A program made the translations under genes and the position numbers. A DNA stretch of 64,000 bases from Rhodopseudomonas sp. BAL398. Lineage in GTDB: Bacteria; Pseudomonadota; Alphaproteobacteria; Rhizobiales; Xanthobacteraceae. Each line of letters opens with the position of its first letter. The stretch's first letter is position 1. The notes under the pieces were generated by a model. It searched no databases, was not told the origin of the DNA, and was given only the letters and a program-made list of their open reading frames with translations. The stretch lies in the NCBI RefSeq assembly GCF_033001325.1, contig NZ_CP133111.1, forward strand, positions 1-64,000, written 5' to 3'. Shown piece by piece: positions 34,872-42,766 of the stretch.

Positions 34872-36263
34872 TCATGTCACACGAAGCCATGTCATCATTC
34901 CGCCGGCGGAATGTTCCAGCATGTGGCAGTGAAGCAGCCAATCACCGGGATTATCTGCGACGAAGGCAATCTCGACACTCTCGTCACGGTCCATCAGCAG
35001 CGTATCCCTCAGCGGACCTGTCGTGCCGTCGCGCAAGACCTGTCTGAAATGGTGTCCGTGCAAATGCATGGCATGCGGCCAAGCCGTATCATTGACGATG
35101 GCGACCTTGACTGTCTCTCCTGCGCGCGCTTCGAAAAGAGGATTATCGGGCATGTCCGCCATGCCGTTGAATGCCCAGACCTTGCCGGCATTCACCAGTT
35201 CGGACATGCCCATCATACGGCCGGACATCGTCGCGCCTCGCATTGATCCCATGGCGCCTCCTTCCATTCGCAATTCGATGCGGCGCGCCTCATTGACCGC
35301 ACCGAGAGCAGACACCGGATTGGCTGGCAGGGCGTTGGGTGCAGGCAATCGTTCGGCATGCGCTTCGCCGTCGACATCGAAGGTCGCCAGTGCATAGCCG
35401 GAATTGCCCTCAAGCCCTACGAGATAGGCCTTCTCGTCAACGGTTGCGGTCACGTCGACAACGAGATCAGCGCGCTGCGCCGGGGCGAGAGTGAGTTGGT
35501 CGAAGCGCCGGGGCGCGTCCAGCGGCATGCCGTCGAGCGCGACGATCCAGCCTTCTAGACCCTGAGCGGCGACATTGAAAATTCTGGCATTGGCCGCATT
35601 GATGAGGCGAAGGCGTACCCGCGCATTGCGTGCGACCATGCGGCGCCAGCCGCCCGTGCCATTGACGGTCACCCAGTTGCCGATGCGGCCCGCATGGGCC
35701 CAGTCATGCATGTCGTTGAAGCCGCCGGCGATCTGCCCGTCTTCGGAGAGGCGCCAGTCGTCGATCAGCAAGACCTCATCGAGATCGACCTCCGGCGCAC
35801 CGTTGGTCTCTTCCACAATCAAGGCGCCAGACAGGCCGCGCGCCATCTGCTCCCAGGCCCGGTTATGCGGATGGAACCAGTAGGTGCCGGCATCCGGCAG
35901 CTCGAAGTCGTAGAGGTAGCTGTCGCCAGGCGCGACGACGGACTGGGTGAGACCGGGGACGCCGTCCATGGCATTGTCGATTCGAATCCCATGCCAATGA
36001 ACGGTTCCAGGCTGGTCGAGATCGTTGCGGAACAGCCGGCGCAGACGCTCGCCCTGACGAAGCCGGATCGGAGCACCGGGAACGGCGCCGTTATAGGACC
36101 AAACCGCCGTGTCCGGATAGTCGGCTGGCGCGATGCGCGCAGTCGCCGCACGCGCCGTGAGTGTTTCGGCCGCCTCCGTCTGCGCATGCAACGGGCGCGG
36201 AAGAGCCGATGCCGCCGCAGTGGCGACCAGGCCGGAGATCATGGTTCGTCTTGTTAGATGCAT
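34872..36263 (-). CDS. Multicopper oxidase, Tat-exported
   Basis: This 463-residue laccase-like enzyme probably oxidises Cu(I) to the less toxic Cu(II) in the periplasm. A twin-arginine signal (HLTRRTMISGLV) precedes three cupredoxin domains. All copper motifs are visible: GTVHWHGIRI, YWFHPHNRAW, HAMHLHGHHF and WLLHCHMLEHSAGGMM with the T1 Cys. A short Met-rich stretch (GAMGSMRGATMSGRMMGM) may bind extra Cu(I). The ATG at 36263 follows GTGGAGAC. It is last in the cueR-cytochrome-oxidase run; the cytochrome gene ends 16 bp upstream. Confidence 0.92.
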   Translation of the reverse strand: MHLTRRTMISGLVATAAASALPRPLHAQTEAAETLTARAATARIAPADYPDTAVWSYNGAVPGAPIRLRQGERLRRLFRNDLDQPGTVHWHGIRIDNAMDGVPGLTQSVVAPGDSYLYDFELPDAGTYWFHPHNRAWEQMARGLSGALIVEETNGAPEVDLDEVLLIDDWRLSEDGQIAGGFNDMHDWAHAGRIGNWVTVNGTGGWRRMVARNARVRLRLINAANARIFNVAAQGLEGWIVALDGMPLDAPRRFDQLTLAPAQRADLVVDVTATVDEKAYLVGLEGNSGYALATFDVDGEAHAERLPAPNALPANPVSALGAVNEARRIELRMEGGAMGSMRGATMSGRMMGMSELVNAGKVWAFNGMADMPDNPLFEARAGETVKVAIVNDTAWPHAMHLHGHHFRQVLRDGTTGPLRDTLLMDRDESVEIAFVADNPGDWLLHCHMLEHSAGGMMTWLRVT

Positions 36264-36279
36264 GTCGTCACTGTCTCCA

Positions 36280-36693
36280 CTACTCGATGCCGTTTGCCCG
36301 CTGCAGCGCGCGGACATAGGCAACGATCTTTTCGACCTCGGCTCGGTTCACCCCATCGACGGGCGGCATATTTCCGAACCGCCAATGATGGGCGCGCACG
36401 CCATGCTGTACCGCCATTTGGAAGGCGATGTCGGCATGGTGGTTCGGTTCATAGATGCGATGGACGAATGGTGGGCCTTGATCCGTGCCCGTGGCGTTCT
36501 CGCCATGGCAGACGGCGCAGTTGGCTGCAAACAGGTCCGCGCCATCGGCGGCGGCGCCTTCCAGATCGGGCAGGCGCACGATCGTACTGGCTTGCGACGA
36601 TCGGGCCGGCTCGTCCTGCGCGGGCAGGAACCAGGCTCCAACACCAGCCACGATCACGGCGATGGCTCCCACTGCCACGATTTTCTTGTTCAC
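36280..36693 (-). CDS. c-type cytochrome, membrane-anchored
   Basis: This 137-residue protein has one N-terminal membrane helix (IVAVGAIAVIVAGVGAWFL), then a single class I cytochrome c domain with haem site CAVCH (about residue 58) and a Met ligand in FGNMPPVDGV. It probably passes electrons to or from the multicopper oxidase next door. The GTG start at 36693 overlaps the cueR stop in the GTGA pattern; a longer ATG frame lies inside cueR. Its place between cueR and an oxidase suggests copper control. Confidence 0.88.
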   Translation of the reverse strand: MNKKIVAVGAIAVIVAGVGAWFLPAQDEPARSSQASTIVRLPDLEGAAADGADLFAANCAVCHGENATGTDQGPPFVHRIYEPNHHADIAFQMAVQHGVRAHHWRFGNMPPVDGVNRAEVEKIVAYVRALQRANGIE

Positions 36694-37088
36694 TGCGTCG
36701 CCTCGCTTCCCGAAAGATCGTCGAGTATGGGGCAATCGGGACGATCGTCGCCGTGGCAGCGATGGATCAGCGTTTCGAGCGTGCGGCGGAGCGATTCAAG
36801 CTCGGCGATCTTGGACGTGATCCGGTCCAGGTGATCGCTGGCGATGTTTCTCACGTCGGCGCTTGCCCGGTCACGATCCTCGTAGAGCGACATGAGGGAG
36901 CGACAGTCTTCGATCGAGAAGCCCAACGATCGCGCGCGCGACAGGAACGCCAGTTTGTACACGTCGGCCTCGCTGAAGGCGCGGTAGCCGTTCTGGCCGC
37001 GCTTCGGCCGAACGAGACCTATGTCCTCATAGTAGCGGATCGTCTTGGCGGGCAGGCCGCTCGCTTCGGCGACGTCTCCAATGTTCAT
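36690..37088 (-). CDS. cueR: CueR-type MerR regulator (copper)
   Basis: This 132-residue regulator has a MerR helix-turn-helix (NIGDVAEASGLPAKTIRYYE, then RAFSEADVYKL), a long dimer helix and the metal loop CHGDDRPDCPIL, with Cys near 111 and 119 as in CueR. There is a Ser rather than a Cys in the second-helix position, which is the monovalent-metal (Cu/Ag/Au) signature. The ATG at 37088 follows AGGAGG. Its own promoter (37113-37143) contains a CueR-type dyad, so it is probably autoregulated. It heads the cytochrome and multicopper oxidase run. Confidence 0.93.
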   Translation of the reverse strand: MNIGDVAEASGLPAKTIRYYEDIGLVRPKRGQNGYRAFSEADVYKLAFLSRARSLGFSIEDCRSLMSLYEDRDRASADVRNIASDHLDRITSKIAELESLRRTLETLIHRCHGDDRPDCPILDDLSGSEATQ

Positions 37089-37112
37089 GGGCGCATCCTC
37101 CTGATGCACGGC

Positions 37113-37143
37113 AACATAGGGATTCCAGCTACTGGAAGGTCAA
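37113..37143 (-). promoter_or_regulatory. CueR-type promoter for cueR-cytochrome-oxidase
   Basis: On the minus strand this reads TTGACC, a 19-base spacer, then TATGTT. The spacer contains the dyad TTCCAGTAGCTGGAA (37123-37137). The over-long 19-bp spacing and central dyad are the hallmark of MerR-family promoters. The -35 and -10 boxes are close to consensus. Confidence 0.85.
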
Positions 37144-37157
37144 GCCCCCTTGCGACT

Positions 37158-37188
37158 TTGGAACCTTCCTGCGCTGGAAGGTCGTTAA
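37158..37188 (+). promoter_or_regulatory. CueR-type promoter for the DUF305 and glutaredoxin-MauE genes
   Basis: TTGGAA at 37158-37163, a 19-base spacer holding the dyad ACCTTCC-TGCGCT-GGAAGGT (overlapping 37163-37182), then CGTTAA at 37183-37188. The dyad is clear and the boxes are weak. It sits back to back with the cueR promoter, 33 bp upstream of the DUF305 start. Confidence 0.7.
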
Positions 37189-37220
37189 TTGGGGAAACGA
37201 ACAAAACATGGAGACGAAGC

Positions 37221-38075
37221 ATGCATTACGGCCGCTTCTTCGCGATGATCGCCACATCGACCGTGATGATGTTCGGATTGATGTATCTGAACACCTATCT
37301 TCTCAGCCACGTCTTCTGGTCGGAGACCCGGGCCTACATGGCCCTTGTGATGGGCGCGTCCATGGCGGTCATCATGCTCGCCTTCATGCTGTCCATGTAC
37401 GCGAACCGTACCGCAAACATCGCCATTTTCGCCGGTTCGGTTGTCGTCTTCGCTGCTGCACTATCGCTCGTGCGCAGCCAGGTTACCGTCGAGGACCGCA
37501 GCTATATGAGCGCAATGATCCCGCACCATTCGATCGCGATCATGACGTCGAGTCGCGCCAACATAACCGATCCGCGGGTGCGCACCCTGGCCGACGACAT
37601 CATCTACGCCCAGGACAAGGAGATCGCCGAGATGCGCTATCTGATCGCCGACATCGACGCCAACGGGAAGGCCACGCAGCGCGCGGCGACGACTCCGGCG
37701 GAGCTTGTCGGCGCTGAGGAAGCGCTCGCCAGTGAAGAACTTTCCAAGGTCGATCCGGAGTTCCTGACCGAGGATGAGATCGCTCGGGTTTTCCCGGATG
37801 GCGCAGCCTGCCGCTTCACCTATACCGAGGGCAGCCCGCCCGTGCTGGTCGCGGGCGAGAGCGCGCAAGGAACGGCTGCTTTGGTCAAGATCAGCGGCGA
37901 CCTCGTTCGCCTTGACGTAAGCGAAACCGGCCCCGAAGGGGGCACGTTCACCGCCGAGCCGCTCTCGGCTGAACTGCATGAGACCGACAGCGGCGATCTT
38001 TACGATCTGGTAGTGACGGCCGGCGCGGAGTACGAGGCCGGCTTCCGCGGCCAGTACACCTGCGCGGGCTCCTAG
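37221..38075 (+). CDS. DUF305 protein with extra C-terminal domain
   Basis: This 284-residue protein has two or three N-terminal membrane segments (FAMIATSTVMMFGLMYLNTYL; YMALVMGASMAVIMLAFMLSMY). A DUF305 region follows with the paired His MIPHHSIAIMTS and AQDKEIAEMRYLI. A further domain (about 195-284) has two Cys (AACRFTYTEGSP and GQYTCAGS). DUF305 proteins are ferritin-like helical proteins seen in copper resistance loci. The ATG at 37221 follows GGAGACGAAGC. A very long upstream in-frame extension runs through the divergent genes and was rejected. It is followed after 9 bp by the glutaredoxin-MauE gene. Confidence 0.82.
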   Translation: MHYGRFFAMIATSTVMMFGLMYLNTYLLSHVFWSETRAYMALVMGASMAVIMLAFMLSMYANRTANIAIFAGSVVVFAAALSLVRSQVTVEDRSYMSAMIPHHSIAIMTSSRANITDPRVRTLADDIIYAQDKEIAEMRYLIADIDANGKATQRAATTPAELVGAEEALASEELSKVDPEFLTEDEIARVFPDGAACRFTYTEGSPPVLVAGESAQGTAALVKISGDLVRLDVSETGPEGGTFTAEPLSAELHETDSGDLYDLVVTAGAEYEAGFRGQYTCAGS

Positions 38076-38084
38076 GAGGCGGTG

Positions 38085-38846
38085 ATGGCGAAGGACGGAA
38101 CCCGGACCGCGCGACTCTATCGCATGGTGATGCGCGATCACCTCTGCCCCTATGGCCTGAAGTCGAAGGATCTTCTCAAGCGTCGGGGCTTTGAGGTTGA
38201 TGACCATCACTTGACCACGCGCGAAGAGACCGACGCCTTCATGGAGGACCAAGGTGTGGAGACGACGCCGCAGACCTTCATCGGTGGCGAACGGGTCGGT
38301 GGTTACGACGGTCTGCGGGTCTATTTCGAGATCGATCCGCCGCCGGAGGAGCAAAGCGACACCTCCTACAGGCCGGTTATCGCCATTTTCGCGGTCGCCG
38401 CCCTGCTGGCGCTGGGGCTGTCCTGGCACCAGTACGGCACGGTTCTGACGCTGCGGGCGCTTGAGTGGTTCATCTCGCTGTCGATGACCATCCTGGCGAT
38501 CCAGAAACTCCAGGATGTCGAGAGCTTCTCGACCATGTTCCTCAACTACGACCTGCTGGCGCGCCAGTGGGTGCCCTATGGCACGATCTATCCGTTTGGC
38601 GAGGCGCTGGCCGGTATCCTGATGACGGCCGGCATCCTCGTGTGGATATCGGCGCCGGTGGCGCTGTTCATCGGCTCGGTCGGGGCTGTCAGCATCTTCA
38701 AGGCGGTCTACATCGACAAGCGCGAGCTTAAATGCGCCTGTGTCGGGGGCAGCTCTTCGGTGCCGCTCGGCTTCGTCTCCCTGACCGAAAGCCTCATGAT
38801 GATGGCCATGGGCATCTGGATGCCGCTCAAGGCCTTCCTGATCTGA
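38085..38846 (+). CDS. Glutaredoxin-MauE fusion membrane protein
   Basis: This 253-residue protein has a glutaredoxin-like domain (about 1-85). It begins LYRMVMRDHLCPYGLKSKDLL, where the redox site CPYG has only the first Cys, and ends TTPQTFIGGERVGGYDGL. It is fused to a four-helix MauE-like domain (about 95-253) with LQDVESFSTMFLNYDLLARQ and KCACVGGSSSVPLG. MauE family proteins help disulfide formation, here linked to copper stress. AGGAGG lies just before the start; a GTG three bases upstream is an alternative. It shares the DUF305 promoter. Confidence 0.85.
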   Translation: MAKDGTRTARLYRMVMRDHLCPYGLKSKDLLKRRGFEVDDHHLTTREETDAFMEDQGVETTPQTFIGGERVGGYDGLRVYFEIDPPPEEQSDTSYRPVIAIFAVAALLALGLSWHQYGTVLTLRALEWFISLSMTILAIQKLQDVESFSTMFLNYDLLARQWVPYGTIYPFGEALAGILMTAGILVWISAPVALFIGSVGAVSIFKAVYIDKRELKCACVGGSSSVPLGFVSLTESLMMMAMGIWMPLKAFLI

Positions 38847-38861
38847 TCCATTCGTCGACCC

Positions 38862-38892
38862 TTGACCCTCCAGTTGCTGGAACCTTTAAATA
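38862..38892 (+). promoter_or_regulatory. CueR-type promoter for the APC permease
   Basis: TTGACC at 38862-38867, a 19-base spacer beginning CTCCAGTTGCTGGAAC, then TAAATA at 38887-38892. The dyad and spacing match the cueR promoter. It lies 59 bp upstream of the permease start. Confidence 0.8.
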
Positions 38893-38950
38893 GATCAGCG
38901 ACTCGGCGTCACTCGCCGACACTGGGAAAAGCGATTTCGAGCGGACGATC

Positions 38951-40258
38951 ATGACGGACTACAAAAAAGACAGCATTACTTTGCCTGGCGCCATCGCCAT
39001 GGGCACCGGGGTCATGATCGGGGCGGGGATCCTCGCTCTGACCGGGCAGATGGCGGAATTGGCCGGACCTCTGTTTCCGCTCTCCTTTATCGCCGGCGCC
39101 ATCGTCACGGCGTTCAGCGCCTACACCTATGTCAAAATGTCGAACGCCTATCCCTCGGCCGGTGGCATCGGCATGATCCTGGTCAAGGCCTACGGGCCGA
39201 CGACCGTCGCGGCAGGCGCGGCGCTTTTGATGGCGCTGTCGATGGTCATCAACGAGAGCCTCGTCGCGCGAACCTTCGCCGCCTATGCGCTGCGGGGATT
39301 GGGGATTGAGCCCACAGGCTGGCTGGTGCCGACCATCGGCGTCGCCGTCATTGTCTTCGCCTGGCTTGTGAACGTATCGGGAAACCGGTCGGTCGGGTTG
39401 CTGTCTATTGTGATGGCGTTCCTGAAGGTTTTCGGGATCGCATTGTTCGGCGTTGCGGCGCTTTGGGCCGGTGGTTTTTCCTTCGAGGCGACGGGCGGCG
39501 AGACCGGGGCGGGAGGGTTTCTGGCTTCAGCTGCGCTCGCTATCCTCGCCTTCAAGGGGTTTACGACGATCACCAACAGCGGCGCCGAGATCACCGAGCC
39601 GCACCGCAATGTCGGCCGCGCCATCGTGGTCTCGATCGCGATCTGCGTCGTCGTCTATCTCCTTGTGGCTTTCGCGGTCGGCTCTAGCCTGCCGCTCGAT
39701 CGTATCATCGCCGCCAAGGATTATGCGCTGGCCGAGGCGGCGGCACCGGCCTTCGGGCAGGTTGGTTTCTATCTGACGGTGGCTCTGGCCCTGATTGCTA
39801 CGGCGTCCGGCCTGATCGCCAGCGTTTTCGCGGTCTCGCGCATGCTGGCCATGCTGACAGACATGAAGCTCGTGCCGCACAGCCATTTCGGTATGCCAGG
39901 GGCGATCCGTGATCATACGCTCGTCTACACTGTGGTGATCGCCAGCCTTCTGACCATCTTCTTCGATCTCAGCCGGATCGCCTCGCTCGGCGCGTTCTTC
40001 TATCTGGTGATGGACATGGTCATCCACTGGGGTGTGTACCGGAACCTCAGGCATGACATCGGCGCCCGGTCATGGATCCTGCTGACGGCGATCACGCTCG
40101 ACGCGGCGGTGCTCGCAGCCTTCGGACTGATGAAGTGGCAGGCGGACCCGGCGATCGTCGTCATTGCCGTCGGCGGGATTGCCGTCGTCTTTGCCTTCGA
40201 GGCGGTATTCCTGCGGCTTCGTCCGCCGTCGACCGGTCACATGCATCATTCGGGCTGA
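38951..40258 (+). CDS. APC superfamily permease
   Basis: This 435-residue transporter has 12 predicted helices. It has the APC first-helix pattern (GAIAMGTGVMIGAGILALTG) and NSGAEITEPHRNVGRAI in the loop after helix 6. It resembles amino acid/polyamine permeases. It ends in HMHHSG, a short His/Met tail. It lies between the glutaredoxin-MauE gene and copA, behind its own CueR-type promoter. A substrate that serves copper stress (for example a Cys or His source) is possible but cannot be read from sequence. Confidence 0.87.
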   Translation: MTDYKKDSITLPGAIAMGTGVMIGAGILALTGQMAELAGPLFPLSFIAGAIVTAFSAYTYVKMSNAYPSAGGIGMILVKAYGPTTVAAGAALLMALSMVINESLVARTFAAYALRGLGIEPTGWLVPTIGVAVIVFAWLVNVSGNRSVGLLSIVMAFLKVFGIALFGVAALWAGGFSFEATGGETGAGGFLASAALAILAFKGFTTITNSGAEITEPHRNVGRAIVVSIAICVVVYLLVAFAVGSSLPLDRIIAAKDYALAEAAAPAFGQVGFYLTVALALIATASGLIASVFAVSRMLAMLTDMKLVPHSHFGMPGAIRDHTLVYTVVIASLLTIFFDLSRIASLGAFFYLVMDMVIHWGVYRNLRHDIGARSWILLTAITLDAAVLAAFGLMKWQADPAIVVIAVGGIAVVFAFEAVFLRLRPPSTGHMHHSG

Positions 40259-40286
40259 GCTGGAAGATAAAAGGACAATCAGGCTC

Positions 40287-40317
40287 TTGACCTTCCAGTT
40301 ACTGGAAGCACTACCTT
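40287..40317 (+). promoter_or_regulatory. CueR-type promoter for copA
   Basis: TTGACC at 40287-40292, a 19-base spacer with the dyad TTCCAGTTACTGGAA (40293-40307), then TACCTT at 40312-40317. This is almost the same as the cueR promoter. A GTG at 40318 that extends the frame touches the -10 box, so the translation start should be the ATG at 40348. Confidence 0.85.
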
Positions 40318-40347
40318 GTGCGCCAAGTCAGTCAGGAAGCATTCGAA

Positions 40348-42729
40348 ATGGCGCAGCATTCTCACCAGCATCACGACCAAACGTCGCACAATCACGATGG
40401 CCACGATCATGCCGGCCATGATCACCCGGATCCGAAAGCCGGCGAAACGGCAACCGATCCCGTTTGCGGGATGACGGTGACGATTAAGCCGGAGGCGCGC
40501 ATGCGCGACTTCGGGGGTGACACCTTCTACTTTTGCTCCGATGGCTGCCGGACGAAGTTCGATGCCGATCCGTATTTTTACGCCTCGGGCAACGCGGCGA
40601 AGGTCGGCAAGCGTGCGCCGCAGGGCACGCAGTGGACCTGTCCCATGCATCCGGAGATCGTGCGTGACGAACCCGGCGCCTGCCCGAAATGCGGCATGGC
40701 GCTCGAGCCGATGGTGCCGTCCGACGAGCCAAGCGAGGAACTGACCGATTTCACGCGGCGGATGTGGATCAGCGCCGCCGCTGCGGTGCCCCTGGTGATC
40801 CTGACGATGGGTGAACTGGTCGGTCTTCCCGTCCGCGACTGGATCGGCCATCAGATCGCGATCTATCTCGAGTTTCTCCTCGCCACGCCGATCGTGCTGT
40901 GGGCGGCGCTGCCGTTTTTCCAGCGCGGCTGGGACTCCGTAAAGAACCGATCGCCCAACATGTGGACGCTCATATCGCTCGGTGTCGGCGCGGCCTATCT
41001 CTACTCCCTCGTCGCGACCTTCCTGCCCGGCGTCTTTCCCGAGCAGTACCGGATGGGGGGCATGGTCGGCACCTACTACGAGGCCGCGGTCGTCATCATC
41101 GCGCTGATATTCGTCGGTCAGGTGCTGGAGTTGCGCGCCCGCGAGCGCACCGGCGACGCCATCCGGGCGCTGATGGACCTTGCGCCCAAGACCGCGCGAC
41201 GCATCCTGTCCGACGGCTCCGAATATGACGCGCCGCTGGAGAACATTGTCGAAGGCGACCTGCTACGCGTACGCCCCGGCGACAGCGTGCCGGTCGACGG
41301 TGAAGTGGCCGAGGGCCGGTCTTCGATCGACGAGAGTATGATCACGGGCGAACCCGTCCCCATCGAGAAAACCGAGGGCGACCGGGTGACCGGCGGAACG
41401 ATCAACAAGAACGGCACGCTGGCGATTCGCGCGACGGCGGTCGGCTCAGACACGGTGCTTGCGCAGATCGTCGACATGGTGGCCGGGGCGCGCCGTTCGC
41501 GCGCGCCCATTCAAGGCCTGGCCGATCGGGTCTCGGAAGTCTTCGTACCGACGGTCGTCGGCATCGCCATCCTCGCCTTTGTCGTTTGGCTTTTTGCTGG
41601 ACCGAGTCCCGCCTTCGTCTTCGCAATCGCGGCGGCAGTGTCGGTCCTGATCATCGCCTGTCCCTGCGCGCTCGGGCTTGCAACGCCGATCTCGATCACC
41701 ACGGCGGCGGGACGCGGCGCGCAGGCAGGCGTTCTCATCAAGGACGCCGAGGCGCTGGAGCGCATGGCGCGCGTCGACACGCTGATCGTCGACAAGACCG
41801 GAACGCTGACCGAGGGACGGCCGAAGCTGACCGATGTGGTCGCCCTTGGGGATATTCCGGAGGACGACGTTCTCGCATTGGCGGCAGCCTTGGAGCGCGG
41901 TTCCGAACATCCATTGGCCGAAGCCATTCTCGAGGGCGCGCGGGAGCGGGGCGTGCCACTCGACAAGGCCACGGACTTTGAAGCCGTCACCGGCAAGGGC
42001 GTGACGGGAACAGTGGGCGGCCGCTCCATCGCGCTCGGCAACACCGCGCTAATGCAGGCAATCGGCGGTGACGCCGCTAGCGGTGAGGAAAAGGCCGACG
42101 CTCTCAGGACCGAGGGCAAGACCGCGATGTTCGTCGCCGTAGACGGCACCCTTGCCGGTATCGTCGCCGTGGCGGACCCCATCAAGGAAACGACCGCGGC
42201 CGCGATCCGTGACCTGCATGCGCAGGGATTGCGCGTCATCATGGCGACCGGCGACAATCAGCGCACCGCCGAGGCGGTGGCGGCAAAGCTCGGCATCGAC
42301 GACGTGCGCGCCGGCGTTCTGCCGGAAGGCAAGAAAGCCTTTGTCGACGAGTTGCGCGCGGCGGGCCGTTCGGTGGCCATGGCGGGCGACGGCGTCAACG
42401 ACGCGCCGGCGCTCGCCGCTGCCGATGTCGGCATTGCCATGGGCACGGGCGCCGATGTTGCCGTGGAAAGTGCAGGGCTAACATTGCTGGGCGGCGATCT
42501 CACAGGGATCGTACGGGCGCGAAAGCTCGCCAAGGCGACCCTGCGCAACATCAAGCAGAACCTGTTCTTTGCCTTCGTCTACAACACGGCCGGCGTGCCG
42601 ATCGCAGCCGGTGTGCTCTACCCCGTATTCGGCCTGTTGCTCTCGCCGATGATCGCGGCCGCCGCCATGTCGCTGTCATCGGTCTCGGTGATCGCCAACG
42701 CGCTCAGACTGCGGCGGCTGGACCTCTGA
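40348..42729 (+). CDS. copA: Copper-exporting P1B ATPase CopA with YHS and His-rich N-terminus
   Basis: This 793-residue pump exports Cu(I). The N-terminus is His-rich ([18 protein letters not shown]), followed by a YHS domain ([15 protein letters not shown]) and a heavy-metal binding domain ([22 protein letters not shown]). The eight-helix core carries TGEP, CPC ([12 protein letters not shown]), DKTGTLT, SEHPLA, MATGDN and [19 protein letters not shown] plus the late-helix YN and MSLSS patterns fit P1B-1 copper pumps. The ATG at 40348 follows AGGAAG and fits a transcript starting just after the CueR promoter. It runs into a multicopper oxidase 37 bp downstream. Confidence 0.93.
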   Translation: MAQHSHQHHDQTSHNHDGHDHAGHDHPDPKAGETATDPVCGMTVTIKPEARMRDFGGDTFYFCSDGCRTKFDADPYFYASGNAAKVGKRAPQGTQWTCPMHPEIVRDEPGACPKCGMALEPMVPSDEPSEELTDFTRRMWISAAAAVPLVILTMGELVGLPVRDWIGHQIAIYLEFLLATPIVLWAALPFFQRGWDSVKNRSPNMWTLISLGVGAAYLYSLVATFLPGVFPEQYRMGGMVGTYYEAAVVIIALIFVGQVLELRARERTGDAIRALMDLAPKTARRILSDGSEYDAPLENIVEGDLLRVRPGDSVPVDGEVAEGRSSIDESMITGEPVPIEKTEGDRVTGGTINKNGTLAIRATAVGSDTVLAQIVDMVAGARRSRAPIQGLADRVSEVFVPTVVGIAILAFVVWLFAGPSPAFVFAIAAAVSVLIIACPCALGLATPISITTAAGRGAQAGVLIKDAEALERMARVDTLIVDKTGTLTEGRPKLTDVVALGDIPEDDVLALAAALERGSEHPLAEAILEGARERGVPLDKATDFEAVTGKGVTGTVGGRSIALGNTALMQAIGGDAASGEEKADALRTEGKTAMFVAVDGTLAGIVAVADPIKETTAAAIRDLHAQGLRVIMATGDNQRTAEAVAAKLGIDDVRAGVLPEGKKAFVDELRAAGRSVAMAGDGVNDAPALAAADVGIAMGTGADVAVESAGLTLLGGDLTGIVRARKLAKATLRNIKQNLFFAFVYNTAGVPIAAGVLYPVFGLLLSPMIAAAAMSLSSVSVIANALRLRRLDL

Positions 42730-42766
42730 ATTCGGAATTGAACGCGTTTTTGCTCAAGGTGTCAAA

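Noticed and set aside
36258-37220. 605-codon plus-strand frame that extends the DUF305 gene upstream through cytochrome and cueR
   Set aside because: The first 321 codons are the antisense of two recognisable genes and include the promoters; only the part from the ATG at 37221 is protein-like.
40318-40347. GTG start that lengthens copA by ten residues
   Set aside because: It touches the -10 box of the CueR promoter and would lie at or before the transcription start; the ATG at 40348 has a ribosome site.
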